DNA of 64,000 bases, from the NCBI GenBank assembly GCA_022478985.1, contig JAKSZP010010595.1, positions 151,474 to 215,473 of the forward strand, written 5' to 3'. Shown here one piece after another: positions 33,174 through 45,605 of the stretch (within the stretch, counting starts at the first letter, position 1; every line of letters starts with the position of its first letter). Source of the DNA: Massospora cicadina (lineage: Eukaryota; Entomophthoromycota; Entomophthoromycetes; Entomophthorales; Entomophthoraceae). Position numbers and translations under genes: made by a program. Below the pieces are notes generated by a model. That model saw only the letters and a list, made by a program, of their open reading frames with translations. It was not told the origin of the DNA and ran no database searches.

Positions 33174-36100
33174 ATGGGGGAGCCTTCACTTTAGGGATGT
33201 TGAACATGGCTGAACTCAAGAGCTTGCCGTCCTAGGCTAGGTAACTGAGTTTTTTACAAAATAATTTACCTGAGGACATCCTGGCCATCCAGGAAAACCA
33301 CTGTCCGCGCAGTACTGAGAAATCATGGAAAACCATGCTCCTCCCTTCCCTCTACTTTTGGTCTATGCATTGTGGGGTGCTAGTTTGTGTGAACTGTAGT
33401 TTTAAATTTATTTCATCATATTCATACCTAAACGGCCACGTCCTTGTTGTCACCTTTTCATGGGATGACAAAGTGCATGCTGTCATAACATTTACACCCT
33501 AACCTGTGTTCAAGAATGTCAGAAATTTTTCTCAACAGTCAATTCCCTTCCGCTACCCCCTGACCCATTTGTTAATGGAGACAAGAACTGCTGGATGAAC
33601 CCATCCACAGACCGCTGGCCCTCATCATCTACACCCCACAGGGGAACGTTGAACTTTGCATTCTCAAAGCCACCCTAGGGCTGTTCAATACTTTGCCGCA
33701 ACATACTTTGCTAATCACTAACATGTCGCGCCCCCACATACACAACAGCCAGCTAAGGTCCATGACCCGCATCAACCTTATTATTGTGCCATTGAAATTT
33801 CAAACCCAAATTTCCCACTTCACCATGATAAAATTGATTTCTCCGACCACAGGATGGTATTGATTTCCTTCCATTTATCCAATTGAGCAGCCCAGGCGCC
33901 AAAATGGTGCAAACTCCGCCCTGCCAAAATTGCGTCACCAAGAATTTCCTCATGGGTGGAATCTGTGACCTCAGCTCCAGAGTTTGTCACACCGTTATGT
34001 GCAGATCCAATTTCCACCTGGTCAAACTTCAAGGTGAACACAATCTGCCAAGCTCGCCACCTCTCCTCCCGCCACTCACAGGCTGCCTTGCAGTCATTTT
34101 GCGCACAACTGGCAGAGTTAACCACATGGAGTCTAACGTCACCACTGCAGCTACAGCCCAGCTTGGGATCACAAGTGGGTAGAAGTGTCCACCCGCCTCA
34201 ACACTGGTGAGACAACACAAGCATTGGGTTTGTGTTCAGTATAAAGCTAAGCATATTACAGCGGGTGATATGTGCTTCACTTACTTTTTCAAAATTTCAC
34301 ACCGGGATGAGTTTGGTCTACACACAGGTGCAAAGGACAGACCACTCCATCACGGATACGCCAGCCAAAGTAGCAATCAAAATACAGAACTATTACTCTG
34401 AACTGTATTGATCCGCTCCAATTCCGCCAACTGAAATGGAAACTTTTCTTGAAAGTTCACACATCCACAACATTTCCCACTTCCCAGAGAAGATGAATTT
34501 GATTACTTAGGCTGAACTCTGGTCCACCATTCGCGGTGCACCATATAGGAAATTCCCTGGTCCAGACGGCATCCCTTATGAGTTCTTTAAGAATTAGTTC
34601 AAAGATTTATCTCCTTGCTGCTTGCCTCTATTAACCAATGCCTTCTGGAAACGCGCCTCCTTCCTGGAGGGAAAGAGGCCTTCACAATTACATTGTAAAA
34701 AAAACTGATAAGATGGACTTGGCCAACTAGCTCCCCATTTCTCTCATCAACACAGACAAAAACTTTTTTATTAAAATCATGGCTAACCGTCTAGGGGTTG
34801 CTGCCCCTGTTCTCATTTCCCCTATAAAATTCAGTTTCATACCCAAAAGGTCGATTTGGGACAATATACACACCGTAGCCAACGTCTGTCAGTCCATGGC
34901 CTCTGGACACTTGTGTTTTTAGACCAGCAGAAAGCCTATGATAGAGTCAACTGAGAATACCTCAGAGCCTGCCTCCATAAGTTTTGCCACCCTCCTCTTC
35001 ATTAATTGGGTGATGTTGCTAACGGAATCCGCCACAATGGCTGTGCGTGGCCCTGGCTTCCTCACGGATGTAGTCCGCCCTCAAAGGGGACTACTCCAAG
35101 TGGACCCTCTTAGCCCACTATTGTATAACTTCAGCCTTGACCCACTTCTTTTTTAATGTGAATGCCCACCTAACTGAAATCCATATGCAAGGGCAAGCCC
35201 CTGTCAAGATGTTGGCGTTTGCTGATGATTGTGTGGTTTGGGTGTCTAACAATCATGATGCATGCACGTTTGAAGATACTATCCAGGTTTACTCCATGGT
35301 AATTAATGCAGCACGCAATGCCTCCAAAACTGAATTGTTCTCCTTGGCCGGTATCAAGCCCGCTGGGCCCAGCGCCCTGTTTTCCACCTGTCTCGTCGAC
35401 TAGCTCATGGGTTCACTTGCCCCTCCCATCCCAATCCGTCCCACCTGTGCTCCCCTTTGTGCAAAACCCACCTCTGGTCCGGTATGCCATTTGGGGGTGT
35501 GACTGGAGGCAGGAGGGTACGCCTCAATGATGATGGAAAAGCATATCCTGGACAACGTTATGAAACACATAGCCTCCCTAAAAGCAGTCAGACCTCCCTT
35601 ACAGGAAGGGTAGTGCTATACAGCTCTATGCTCCTATATTAAGTTTGGTTTTTGGGCCATGCTATTGCCTTTTCCCCATCTTCTTCGCCTCGTTATATGC
35701 CCTCCTGAAAGGGTGGCTTTGGTTAGGCCGCCCACCGCCAGTGCTCCTTGATGTCATGTTTGACCCTCGCCATTGTGTTGGCATGGGCCTGCTAAACTAT
35801 GAGGTCCACACCGCCAAAATACCTGGCTCCTGGATTGCTGCCATCATCAACCTACTAACTCAGCCCAGCACAGGTCCCGCGCAGCCCGCTCCAAATTCTC
35901 CTGCGCCCTGGACCTCACCAATACTTCCCACCCCCACTCTCTGTTAAAGTGCCTTGCTTCACATCCTTCTGCTGGTGTCCACATGGGACGTCGCCACACT
36001 TAAAAAGGATCCTCCTCTCCATGCGGAGAGCTGAGTGGAAAATTTGAATCAGTGGGCACACCTCCCATAGAGGGCGTCCCTCTCCTCAGTTCACCCAGGA

Positions 36101-36617
36101 GGTACAAGGCCTTCCCATTCAGAACAGAGTGATACCCATGCGAACCCCTATCATGGCCAGGGTGGACTACCTGGACATGATGGACATCCCCTACCCCCTT
36201 AATACCCAGAAAGCCATTTGGAAGTATGCCCACCACCCTCTTCTGCAGCTGCATATTTATTCCCATGTGTGGCGTTGCTTGAAACGGGTATTCCATACTT
36301 CCAAACGCTATAACACTTTGCACTCATCCTGTGTCTTGTGTGGCCAGTATGGAATGCTGGTTCACCACCTGGAAGAGTGTACTCTATCTAAAGAGATATG
36401 GCGTGAGGTGCAACGTCTGTTTCGCCAGGATAAGGCACAGTTCTTCAGCCTGTCTAAGGACATGTTTGCTTTATCCATGGCTTCCCCTCTTCCACCCTCC
36501 CTACGAGCCTTGGTAGTCGCAATCTCTATGTGGACTATACACTTGATTGCCTTAGATGCTATTTCAGGCTCCACCACCACCCCCAAGAAGCTGTACGCCG
36601 GTTCTGGTCGCACTTAG
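33174..36617 (+). pseudogene. LINE-3 ORF2, heavily broken
   Basis: ATG 33174 follows the junction palindrome (MGEPSL frame). Endonuclease pieces (LAIQEN, SDHRMVL equivalents) lie at 33.2-33.9 kb. RT pieces lie at 34.75-35.4 kb: FLINWVMLLTESATMAVRGPG, RGLLQVDPLSPLLYN (family RQGDP) and LAFADDCVVWV. The C-terminal part at 36129-36617 has CVLCGQYGMLVHHLEECT, keeping CX2CX7HX4C. Many frameshifts and stops make this the oldest of the four. Confidence 0.78.
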
Positions 36618-36925
36618 TGGACCAATTACAAGCGTGGATTTTTGGGTACCTCCCACCATGTCGCTTCCAGTTAGTCTCATCCTGGTTCCTGGTTTGGTTT
36701 CTGGTTTGGTTCATTGTTTCAGACCCCTTCCTACATACATGCTCAATAGTGGCGCAAGCCCCTGCACACGTAACCCCCTTCCCTCTCTTGGCGTTCCCGC
36801 TGGCAACAGGAGATAGCTTTTGCTCCTCTGGGGTGCCCTCCTCTCGCTGAAGTTTTGTTATTTTGTAGTGTTTTATCAGTATTGTCCATCCCCTAGTTGG
36901 CCTACCCCAAATAAAATTTAAAAAC

Positions 36926-37560
36926 AAGGGAGTATTTCTGTAAAATTCAGCAACATCTGCTGAGGCGGGCAAGATCAACATATTGGAGAGCCTATTCAAT
37001 GATCATTGGGGTAAAAATGAAAACAGCAGCATGCTTTGATGGACCAACGGAGAGAATTTTGGAAAGTTGTGGCAAGTTGGGTCACGTAAAACTAATGAGG
37101 AGATGAAAGGCTTTTATATAATTGATAGGTCATACAAGGACTTGAACTGACAACAGACCCTAGTACTGTTTTAATAGAGGAATGGATGGGAGAGATGTAG
37201 AGGATCTTAAATTGCCTGGATCTGAGTCCCAGAAATTATTCTTATTGTTCAGACTTGGGAAAATAGATAAGTGATTAGATGGTTACAAAAGCTTTGGATT
37301 TTCTCAAAGTCTTTTTGATATTGACCTCTTCAATTTGGGAAACATTTCAAAGACAGTAACTTTAAAAAAGTATATAGGCTCATATCAATACATTTGCTCA
37401 TCCTTTTTAGCTAAATTTTTTTCTGACAGATTGAATATCTTGATTAGCTTTGGAGGAAAATCAATTGATCTTGTAGTCTGAACTATGATCTGTTTTACTA
37501 TAATCAACTCTAACTTTTCTGACCCATTAAAAGTAAGTTTGGATTTGAGGCAATATTGGA
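36926..37560 (-). pseudogene. G4 RT fingers and upstream pol, degenerate
   Basis: Directly right of LINE-3 the minus strand reads ADVAEFYRNTPLFL, which runs in frame into KRVMITTQGPYQP on the other side of LINE-3. Farther up, at 37.56-37.43 kb, an open helical stretch (NGSEKLELIIVKQIIVQ) may be the protease-RT linker. Stops are frequent, so the limits are uncertain. Confidence 0.45.
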
Positions 37561-37689
37561 AAATTTTAAAAAAATCTTGGGTAATTAGGCTTGGAGTGGG
37601 ATTAGCTCTAGGGTTAGCAATGGCCTCTGGATTGCATTACATTTTTAGACCCATCTTTTAATTTTAACAAAGAAGAAGAATATGGGGAG

Positions 37690-37765
37690 AGAGAGGGAGG
37701 ATCAATGGGGGCAAAAGAAGTAACCCCCTCTCATCTACCAAGTGAGCTAAATCATTTAAGCAAGA
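37690..37765 (-). other. Possible tRNA-derived SINE head
   Basis: The minus strand reads TTTAGCTCACTTGGTAGATG at 37751-37732, close to the RNA polymerase III A-box consensus (TRGCNNAGYNGG) and D-loop of a tRNA. About 30 bases on, CATTGATCC may be a decayed B-box (GTTCGATCC). No intact tRNA folds from it, and no second copy is seen in the window. Confidence 0.3.
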
Positions 37766-40405
37766 CTAAGGAGGTTGCTGATACAATAAACTCTATATCT
37801 ACGCTGGTAGGGATGCTGGTTGTAATATAAACAGAGGGACGGTTCTTTAAGACTTACAATTATGTGCTTTAAAGAGTATTTATGCTATAAATGATGCCAC
37901 TGGCTACGTTATAAAAAATTAAATTTTATAATCAGTTAAAATAGCTTTAAAAAACTATATTTAACAGAATAATATGTATAAATTATGGTGACATCTAGGA
38001 AAAAATCAAATGATCCTAGAAATCTAGAATATCAAACTATAGTAAATTTCATTTCAGACTATTTAGGCTTAGGCACAAACACTTAAGGGACTTGACTTGG
38101 GTAATGCAAGATAACAAGTAGATCATATAGCTCTAAATTCGTTTTTATCATGTATTGTTTTAATATGAATTAAGATAGCCTTGATAAAAATGATCTATTA
38201 TAAATCCTAGTTTTTCCTGCTTAGAGACCACTTAATTTGACATATTTTCTATAAAGTTACAGAGTAATTTTTACCATAGTGAGTTAGAAAATCAAAAAAA
38301 TATTTTTATTTATATGTTGACTTTTAGTTCAGTTTTCTAAAAATAAATCTAACATTTTTTTAGTATTAGATGTATAAATCTAACATTTTCTATGATAAAT
38401 AATTTATTATTGGCTTAGAAATTTTACTGACCAAACAAATTTACATTTGTGATTTTATTGCTTTTATAATGATAAATTTTATTCCAAAATTTGTAATGAC
38501 TTTTAACTTCACTGGCAATCTGCTATATAAGTTTATAATATCCCTCTCCAACTATTTGGTGCAACTATATAAGAGTATAAAGAAAAAAAAATCTGCAATA
38601 AATAAAGAAGTTCAACAAGTATTCTCAAGCTAATGTGCACTATGGTTCTCTAATATATAAAAAGGCAAATGGTCTAAGATCCAATGCAATAGTCAATTGA
38701 ATGCATCATTAAACTATGCTGTTGTTTAACCACTCATAGTACTTTATATAGTAATTTTCCAGATTTGGCGAAGAAATGATTACTAGCTTTTAAATGATAT
38801 GCTAAATGACTCATGTTGTCTTTTATGATGTTTTAGTCATTAATTAAATATAAGAGGAAGAATAAGATAATTATTTGTAGATGATTGGAAAATTATATGC
38901 AGATACTTAGTTGATAAATACATAGACCAATGAAAGATCAAACAAATTCAACCTGTGTTAAACTATCTGCATTAAAAGACAAGCGCAAGGAGGTTGATTT
39001 GACAAATGTCAGGTAGTAGTTTTGATGGTAATAAGCACACATTAAATTAATTGTCTGTACCACTTTGCACTGCTACTTACTATAATGTGCTTTATCTAGT
39101 ATAAAAAAAGTAGCTTAGTTTTTATAGAGAATTTGCATCAGGAGATGTAATAACTTATATTTGGTAAGCAAATTATGAGTGCATAACCTGAGGGCTTTCT
39201 TTCCTCTATGGGTCATATTTGATGATTAGAAGCTTTTCTTAATATTAAACCAAATCATTAAGTTTCAAATATAATAATATTATCTAATATTTCACCTATC
39301 ACTACCATGTGATGTAATGGGGCACCTCATGCTGTATTGTTTTACAATGACCTCATGAATTCTTGGACAAGGCTTTAGTATACAAACTTTTTAGGAAAAA
39401 CTTCGCCAATAGCAACCTTAACTGCCCCCTGTAAAGCACTCAGATAGTCTCACAAACCAATTTCTCTCCCCATAGCACATGCTCTATGGCCTATGGGTGG
39501 ATATAGTTTGGTAATCCCTAGGAAGCCGCTGACATCATAGAATTGCCATAAACTATGAACTACATGTTCATTAATTTTTATCTAAAAAGGATACTTTAAT
39601 CTTAGTTTCTTCTGAAAAGCTCACGTTTCTGCGGCAGCCAAAATCTAATCCTGATTTATAAAGGAATTGCCAATTTAAACCAGCTTTAAATTCATTGCAG
39701 CTAAGGTCATGCTTATAATCTAGTTTTCTACCCTTCCAACCCTGCCTGTCATTAGAACAGCTAATTTTGATAAGATTATACTACCATTCTGGGTGAGTAG
39801 ACACCCAGAACACAAACCAAAATAACAGAGGTATAGCCATCAAACAACTTAGTATCTTATTGGGAGGGAAATAACTTCAGGATGACAGTTGACAATCACT
39901 GTTGCTAACATACCTGGCTGAAACAACACAGTTGCAAAAGAGGTGGCCGCAGATTCTGCAGCAGTTTCTACTTCGTCCCAGGGAGTCTGAGATCCATTTG
40001 AAATAGCAAAAGGAATTAAAGCAAGAAAGGATCACCAAACCTGGCTCACTGAGTTTGGATCACCCAAGGAGCAAAGGCATATCATGGCGCCACAAGGCAC
40101 TCATAATGGGGTCAAGCCCAGGTGACCACTAAACTGATAAATCCCATTAAAGTAGGGAGGGCAACAAGGTAGTGATTATGGCCACCATGACCCAGTTGTT
40201 GTGTTGACTTGGAAACATGACACCTAGAAAGAGTGCGGCTAATGGATAGCTCAAATATTAAACATTAAATTTTACACTCAGATTTTTTTATTAAGAAACA
40301 AAGGATAAAATTAACCTACAAAAGTATCTGATGGGGACTGTTGTCTTTAGTGCTAGAGCTTGAGTGTTATTAAATTTACATTAACCAATGGTTAATATTA
40401 GATTA
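37766..40405. other. AT-rich stretch without recognisable genes
   Basis: About 2.6 kb with stops in all frames and A/T runs. I find no retroelement motif, LTR or RNA gene. It may be very old transposon debris. Confidence 0.5.
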
Positions 40406-41440
40406 TGGTGTGGACTAAAAAATAAAGCCTTTGATAAACCATCAACTCAGGCTAATTACCATTTATATTAATTTGGGTAATGACCCTTATATTAACTCAG
40501 GCCGATCACCCTTACAATAAATCAAGCTAATTACCCTTATGACAACTTTGCAATTAGTCCTAATTAACCATGGTAAATCGACTTTATTTGTAAGAAATCA
40601 TTCTAGGATCGATTACTGAACATCTCTAATTCCATGGACCAATAACAACAATAAAATTGCGCCTCAAATGATTTCAAGCAGTTTCCGCTTTAATGTAAAT
40701 TTGTATGCTAATCCTCATAATTATCTGATAGCACTTGCACATGGACAGTCTGAATGGGAGTACCTAGTGCTATTGAGAGGCCAGTTGATTTCACAATTAG
40801 GGATACAACATTCACTAAAAATCAATGCCAAATTTACCAGAAGTTGTAGTTTGTCAGCTTTATGACAAAACTCAATTCAGGCTGACCTTAGGACAATTTT
40901 TTATGATTGTGTTATAATCTTTTTTACAAGAATCTTATCCCATTCTGAGATTACTTTCCACCAATAGTCCTAGTAATAGGTCATGGTTGTATCAGTTCAC
41001 AGGCTAAAAGAGTTGAAAAATATTATCCTCGTAAATTACATTTTAAAAAGGTGGCCAGGAGATGCCCTAGAGGTATAAATAATTATGTTTGGCCAAATAA
41101 AAGCTCATCTTTCAATTTCTCTCAAATAAAGAAAAAAACTTAATTCTTTTTTAACTGATTTTTACCAGACCCTGATCTTGAATAGTGTTAACAAGCTGTT
41201 GTTTCAGTTATTTTCAGCCTGTATCTATGTCTGCTTTGGTAGAAGTTCCTGAGATCATATGGGGAAAATTTAGCCCAAAATTGACTAGAAGAGTTGTATT
41301 TATACTAACAAGAATAATGAGCTTCTGAATGGTCTATATACCATAAGACACTGGCAAATATTTTAGATCTTTGGACTAACTTCTTCCCAAACATATGTAC
41401 AGTATTTAATTTAATAAGTGGACGATCCCTATATTCAAAG
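40406..41440 (+). repeat. G6 5' LTR
   Basis: Matches 56810-57845 in order: TGGTGT start, ACCATCAACTCA, several lines of the type AATTACCCTTAT, GACCAATAACAACAATAA, AATCCTCATAATT, CCTAGTGCTATTGAG, ATGGGGAAAATTTAGCC and TAAGTGGACGATCC. Edges are good to about 10 bp. The plus-strand frame at 40668-40865 falls inside the LTR and is not a gene. Confidence 0.72.
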
Positions 41441-41442
41441 TT

Positions 41443-41457
41443 TGGTGTTCACTCAAT
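41443..41457 (+). promoter_or_regulatory. G6 primer-binding site
   Basis: TGGTGTTCACTCAAT stands three or four bases after the LTR end. It starts like the G1 and G3 sites (TGGTGCTCACT) with one change. Confidence 0.55.
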
Positions 41458-41476
41458 TTTGGTAACACTCTCTGAA

Positions 41477-43925
41477 ATGAACCCACACAACCAGTTTATG
41501 GCAGATTCAGCCAGAAGAAACATCTGCAATGAGATGGCAACTAGTGACAAGGAAATATCTGATTATTTTAGTATCAGCCGCCATAGCTTTGATATGGGCA
41601 CCTCTTACTCCCTAGATCTTGCCATGGTGGGGAAACTTATGTAGATGCAATAGGCACGATTAAAGTTACATCTGAAAGCGTTAAATCCATACTGGAAGCT
41701 ATATATCATGGATAAAGATTTTTACATTGCAAATTGATCCTTTTTTGGTCTGCTTAATTATCTCAATGATCAGGCACTCAAGATGCATATGTACTTGAAG
41801 TATCATGATGCAACCTTGGCAGCTCTTTCCAGACGTCTCACAAACAGTAAAGCAACTAATATATTTCTGTTTAGCTTTGTCCAAGCCTCATCCAAACATA
41901 CCCAGCTAATTCTTTCTAGACAAAAACTGGAACTCACAGAAATCTACCATGTATAAAGTAAGAAAACTCTTCCTAGAAATTCTTTCTGGATAAATTAAAT
42001 CCAGTTTAGCCAGAAGTCCAAAAGGAAATTGTGGATAATACAGTAATTTACAATGAAGCACTTCAAAGATTAAACACCTTTGATGAGCTAGTAAATGTAA
42101 GAGTCCTAAAGGTAGCCGTAAAAATTCTTGCTCTCAAAAGGCTATCTCACAAATTGGTACAAAACATGAATACAGGTGTCAAATGATGGAAGATAATTCT
42201 GATTTCCTATTATCTCAAACAAAATGACTCATAAAATAGGCTAAATCAGCCTGAATAGAGCATCTGGCCTTGATTTAAATCATGTTTACTCTGAGGAGTA
42301 TGTTAAGACTGAGTTGGAAAATCTAAACAAGAACATCAAAGATTTTGTGGCACTATAAGCAATCCAAAATAGGGATGAGTTGGATTCTCAGATCAAAAAA
42401 GAATTCTAAAAAAATTGACTGTTGTGTCAAGAATGCAGACCAGAAATGCTGACTTTTCAGGAGAATTGGGAACTCAGAATGCTTTTATCAACTGAAAATT
42501 ACTGAGTAGACAGTATTGCTGAAGATTTCATATACATAATGTCAAATTGAGATTTATCTAAAATAAACATGTCAAACTTAAAAAAGAAGTCTAATCCCTT
42601 AAAAAGATTTCTTTTCAGTGATCACCCAGTCTTGATGATGGAGAAATAGAAAAAAGCTATGTCTATTTGGCCAAAAAACAGCTTAAAATAAATAAAGGCC
42701 AAATTCAAGTATCATAATTTAGCAGTTTGGAGTAATATCATAAAATCGAGTCAATGGGAATAGATACCAATGCAGAAACTGATAATTCAAACAATCCATC
42801 CTATGCCTAAAAACTGGCATTAATCCCGAGTCCATATACTCCCTGATGGGAAAGAGGGGTGATTTTATCTGAGTTCACCAAGACGCTCAAGTACTAAAAG
42901 AAATGTAACACATATTTAAAAAACAGGGCAAGATAACTTTAAACCTCTAAACTTTCCAAAGTTCAATAGGGATTGGAACGATCACTCTTTTCTCAAGCTA
43001 TTTAAAAAAATGGGAGAGCATCAGATCATGCGAAAGGATCAGCATTAATCAATTCACTCAATGACCACAGCTGCAACCTCATTATGCCATATTTGGGTGA
43101 CGATTGGTCCTGTATGGATGCCAAGATCGTGGTGATAAAAAATTGGAGGGCCTGGAAAATTATTGGCCCAGAAAACTGAGCTTCTTGATATTTAATTCAA
43201 CCATAATGAGACTACTAAAGACTTTGCCAACAGATTTCCCATGAAGCAAGCCTTGCTTGTGTATAATGCAATGACTGAGTTTGAAACTGATATTGCAATA
43301 GAGCTTGTGGTCATGCCATATTGTGATTTGCACCATAGCATGATATCAGCATTTAATAAAGAATAGGAAGTAAACAACTCACAACATACTTGATAAGCTG
43401 TGTTTGCAGCTTTGATGCTCCTAATCAGCCCAAGGAACAACAAAAATTTTGATTTTTGGGCCCAAAAAATAACACTATGTATGACCAAGGGAGGCATCTA
43501 AAACATGAACTAAAAATTCGAGCAAAAACAGCAGTTTTTACCAATTACATTCCACAACTGTGGTTTAAGGGAAATTTTGCTAGCTTATGCTACAGAAGTC
43601 ATACAAAAAGACCAGGTCAATGTTGCCCTAGAAATTTAACAGTGATAATAATATGCAAAAAAAGCAATTAGAGTAGAGGCAGAATGCTCTAATACCCAAT
43701 CTTCACTAAACTATTCCACCTGACCCTGGAGTGCTCTTTAGGGCCGGTGATGTTGCCAAAGATTTTCAACACAATATTGTGGCTAATGATGTCCTTATGA
43801 TCACTATTTGGGCTAAAGAAAGAACAACTAAACCTTTAATAATTACTAAAGAAGCCTTTGAAGAGGTGCTGAAAACTTATGCAAAGCAAATTATCAATCA
43901 GGGTTTGAACCTTCATCCTGGATGA
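41477..43925 (+). pseudogene. G6 Gag, degenerate
   Basis: The first ATG after the primer site gives MNPHNQFMADSARRNICNEM. Readable pieces follow: DLNHVYSEEYVKTELENLNK (42.3 kb, coiled-coil-like), FNRDWNDHSFLKLFKKMGEH (42.96 kb) and DFANRFPMKQALLVYNAM, then MPYCDLHHSMISAF (43.2-43.35 kb). The last part parallels the G3 Gag (YRFYHEVQVL.., KPYCDLQRVIVPAF). A final open piece at 43731-43925 ends NQGLNLHPG. No CCHC knuckle is found. Many stops and frameshifts. Confidence 0.6.
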
Positions 43926-44289
43926 TCAACTAACATACCTTTGCTTAACAATGTACAATTAGCCATTTCAATGATGACCTTAGCAGAGCTCTTTCCATAT
44001 CTTCTCAAGTCTAAAATCACATCTGGATTCAGGCAGTAATTATAGTATTTATACAATAAATACCTCTTAAAATTACTCTGAGTGTACACACGTGGATATA
44101 GCAGTATGCAAGGTCTGAGTTTGGACCCCTTTGATAGTGAAGCACAGATCAATAAGTCAGCACAAAATTGGTTTAAAAATTGAACACAATGTTGCCCACT
44201 GTCAGGAACATGGTGCTGCATGAGCGCATATAACCAAATCACCTATTGCTTACAGTACCCTACCTCTAAGATTTGGATCTGTTGTAGTA
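43926..44289 (+). other. Unassigned sequence after G6 Gag
   Basis: About 360 bp with stops in all frames and no family motif. It lies between the last Gag piece and the duplicated unit. Confidence 0.4.
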
Positions 44290-44975
44290 TTAGCACCTGC
44301 CATAGTATTGTAACAGTTATAAAAATGTCCCAGTTTTTGACCGCTATCTTTCCAGGGTGGAAAACTTGACGCCAAATGATTGTCCAATATGAGGTTCCTT
44401 CAAGGTAAGTGCTTTGACTCATCATACTCACCAATCCAACCTCAGATCTAGGAAAATTCTAAAGTGAGAAAAGATAATACAGGTAAGCGAGGAAAACCTT
44501 AAAATTAGCCTTATATTTTATTTTTGAAATAAGTACTTGGAAAAAATTAAGCCTGGTAGTATAACGGCCTGCAAACCACTCATAGAAAAAAAATAAAGAT
44601 ATTCTGTTATACCAAAGTCCTGAAAACCAAACTTTTTTGTTACAGATTCAAAAAACTAGGTTTGCCATATGATACCAGGTAAGACAAAGCACTGGCGGTC
44701 CAGTGGTTACCAGAGAGACCAAGAAGGCAGGAAATGAAGAAGAATTTTGAACTAAGTGAGAATTGTTTGGGCCCAACCTTTAAAGGATGCCCTTCCGGGG
44801 AGCCCCTCCTGCACTATTCTTTGGGCCCCTAAGAGCATAATAAATGCAAAGGAGGGGCACAACCCAGCGCTGAGCCCTAAATAAACCTCAAAACCAAAAA
44901 TAGCGTTTCAACTCAAGATTCAGAAATCTGACTCTCAGGTCAAAATATAACGATTGGTTCAACCCAACCGTCATC
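44290..44975 (+). repeat. Duplicated 0.7-kb unit, first copy
   Basis: Matches the second copy (45372-45605 plus 50890-51335) along its length. Highlights are ATGATTGTCCAATATGAGG, CAAGGTAAGT, TTTTTTGTTACAGATTC, AAAAACTAGGTTTGC, CACTATTCTTTGGGCCCCTA and CTCAGGTCAAAATATAA. A frame reading MIVQYEVPSR continues into FKKLGL if the sequence between GGTAAGT and TTACAG is treated as an intron. An extra C upstream shifts the frame of this copy. It may be part of the G6 gag-protease region or a captured gene fragment. Confidence 0.65.
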
Positions 44976-45371
44976 ACCCTCCACTAAGAAGAAGCCCCCA
45001 CAAGTGGGTGCCTCATAACCAGAGGTAAAATTATGAGGTCTTGCAAGATAAACATGGAGCTCAAGCTGTACTGCAAGAGCCAGTTCACCCAGTGAGGAGA
45101 AACACGCCCAATGTGTGGTTGGGAAGTTATCCCACACAGGGTGGGCTGACCTTTGGGTGAGGGTTCTGCTGGGCAAGGTCCCCTCAGTGCCAGCCCAATA
45201 CCAGGTGAGGTGAAAACCCTATCAGAATTTTGCGCTAACAATTGCTTTTGGTCCAGGGTTGGCCATCAGTCACTGGCTCCTCCTGGTGCTGGTTACTTGA
45301 TAACTGGGACCTGAAGCAACCACTGAGATTAGTCAAACTGTGGATATGGTGGCGTGCCACCAGCACAAATA
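44976..45371. other. Spacer between the duplicated units; no gene
   Basis: About 400 bp, relatively GC-rich. Frames on both strands (such as 44984-45241 minus) show no family motif. The match between the duplicated units stops at about 44975. Confidence 0.4.
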
Positions 45372-45605
45372 GTTCAGAATAATGTAACGGTCAAAAAAGT
45401 CCCAATTTTCAACCGCCATCTTGCATTTATGGAAAACTCAATGCAAATGATTGTCCAATATGAGGCTCCCTCAAGGTAAGTTTTTTACACGTCATACTCA
45501 CCAATTCAATCTCATATCTAAGGAAACTAAAAGTGAGAAAAAATGACACAAGTAAGCAAGGATTCACTCTGACATTAGCTTTGTTTTATTCATTTATAAA
45601 AAAAC
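45372..45605 (+). repeat. Duplicated unit, second copy, part before LINE-4
   Basis: Corresponds to 44295-44525. Here the frame is continuous: VTVKKVPIFNRHLAFMENSM, then QMIVQYEAPS up to the CAAGGTAAGT at about 45473. LINE-4 then interrupts the unit inside the intron-like part. The remaining part is at 50890-51335. Confidence 0.65.
45585..45605. repeat. LINE-4 target-site duplication, left copy
   Basis: TTTATTCATTTATAAAAAAAC pairs with TTTATTCTTCTATAAAAAAC at 50870-50889, about 20 bp with a few differences. Its decay makes LINE-4 older than LINE-1. Confidence 0.7.

Larger units (their letters stand above)
31662..36916 (+). mobile_element. LINE-3, full-length, diverged subfamily
   Basis: 5.25 kb with the same plan as LINE-1: 5' hairpin 31673-31692, ORF1, junction palindrome 33160-33172, ORF2 and the 3' end GTATTGTCCATCCCCTAGTTGGCC. 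It is clearly more diverged than LINE-1, -2 and -4, and its 3' end is the closest to that of H1. A short repeat TTTAAAAAC (31653-31661 and 36917-36925) brackets it. Removing it rejoins the G4 RT frame. Confidence 0.87.

Noticed and set aside
40668..40865. Plus-strand open frame of 65 aa
   Set aside because: It lies inside the G6 LTR, and the matching part of the other LTR near 57.1 kb does not keep the frame.
43731..43925. Independent small gene (64 aa)
   Set aside because: It is in line with degraded G6 Gag sequence on the same strand and has no separate start context.
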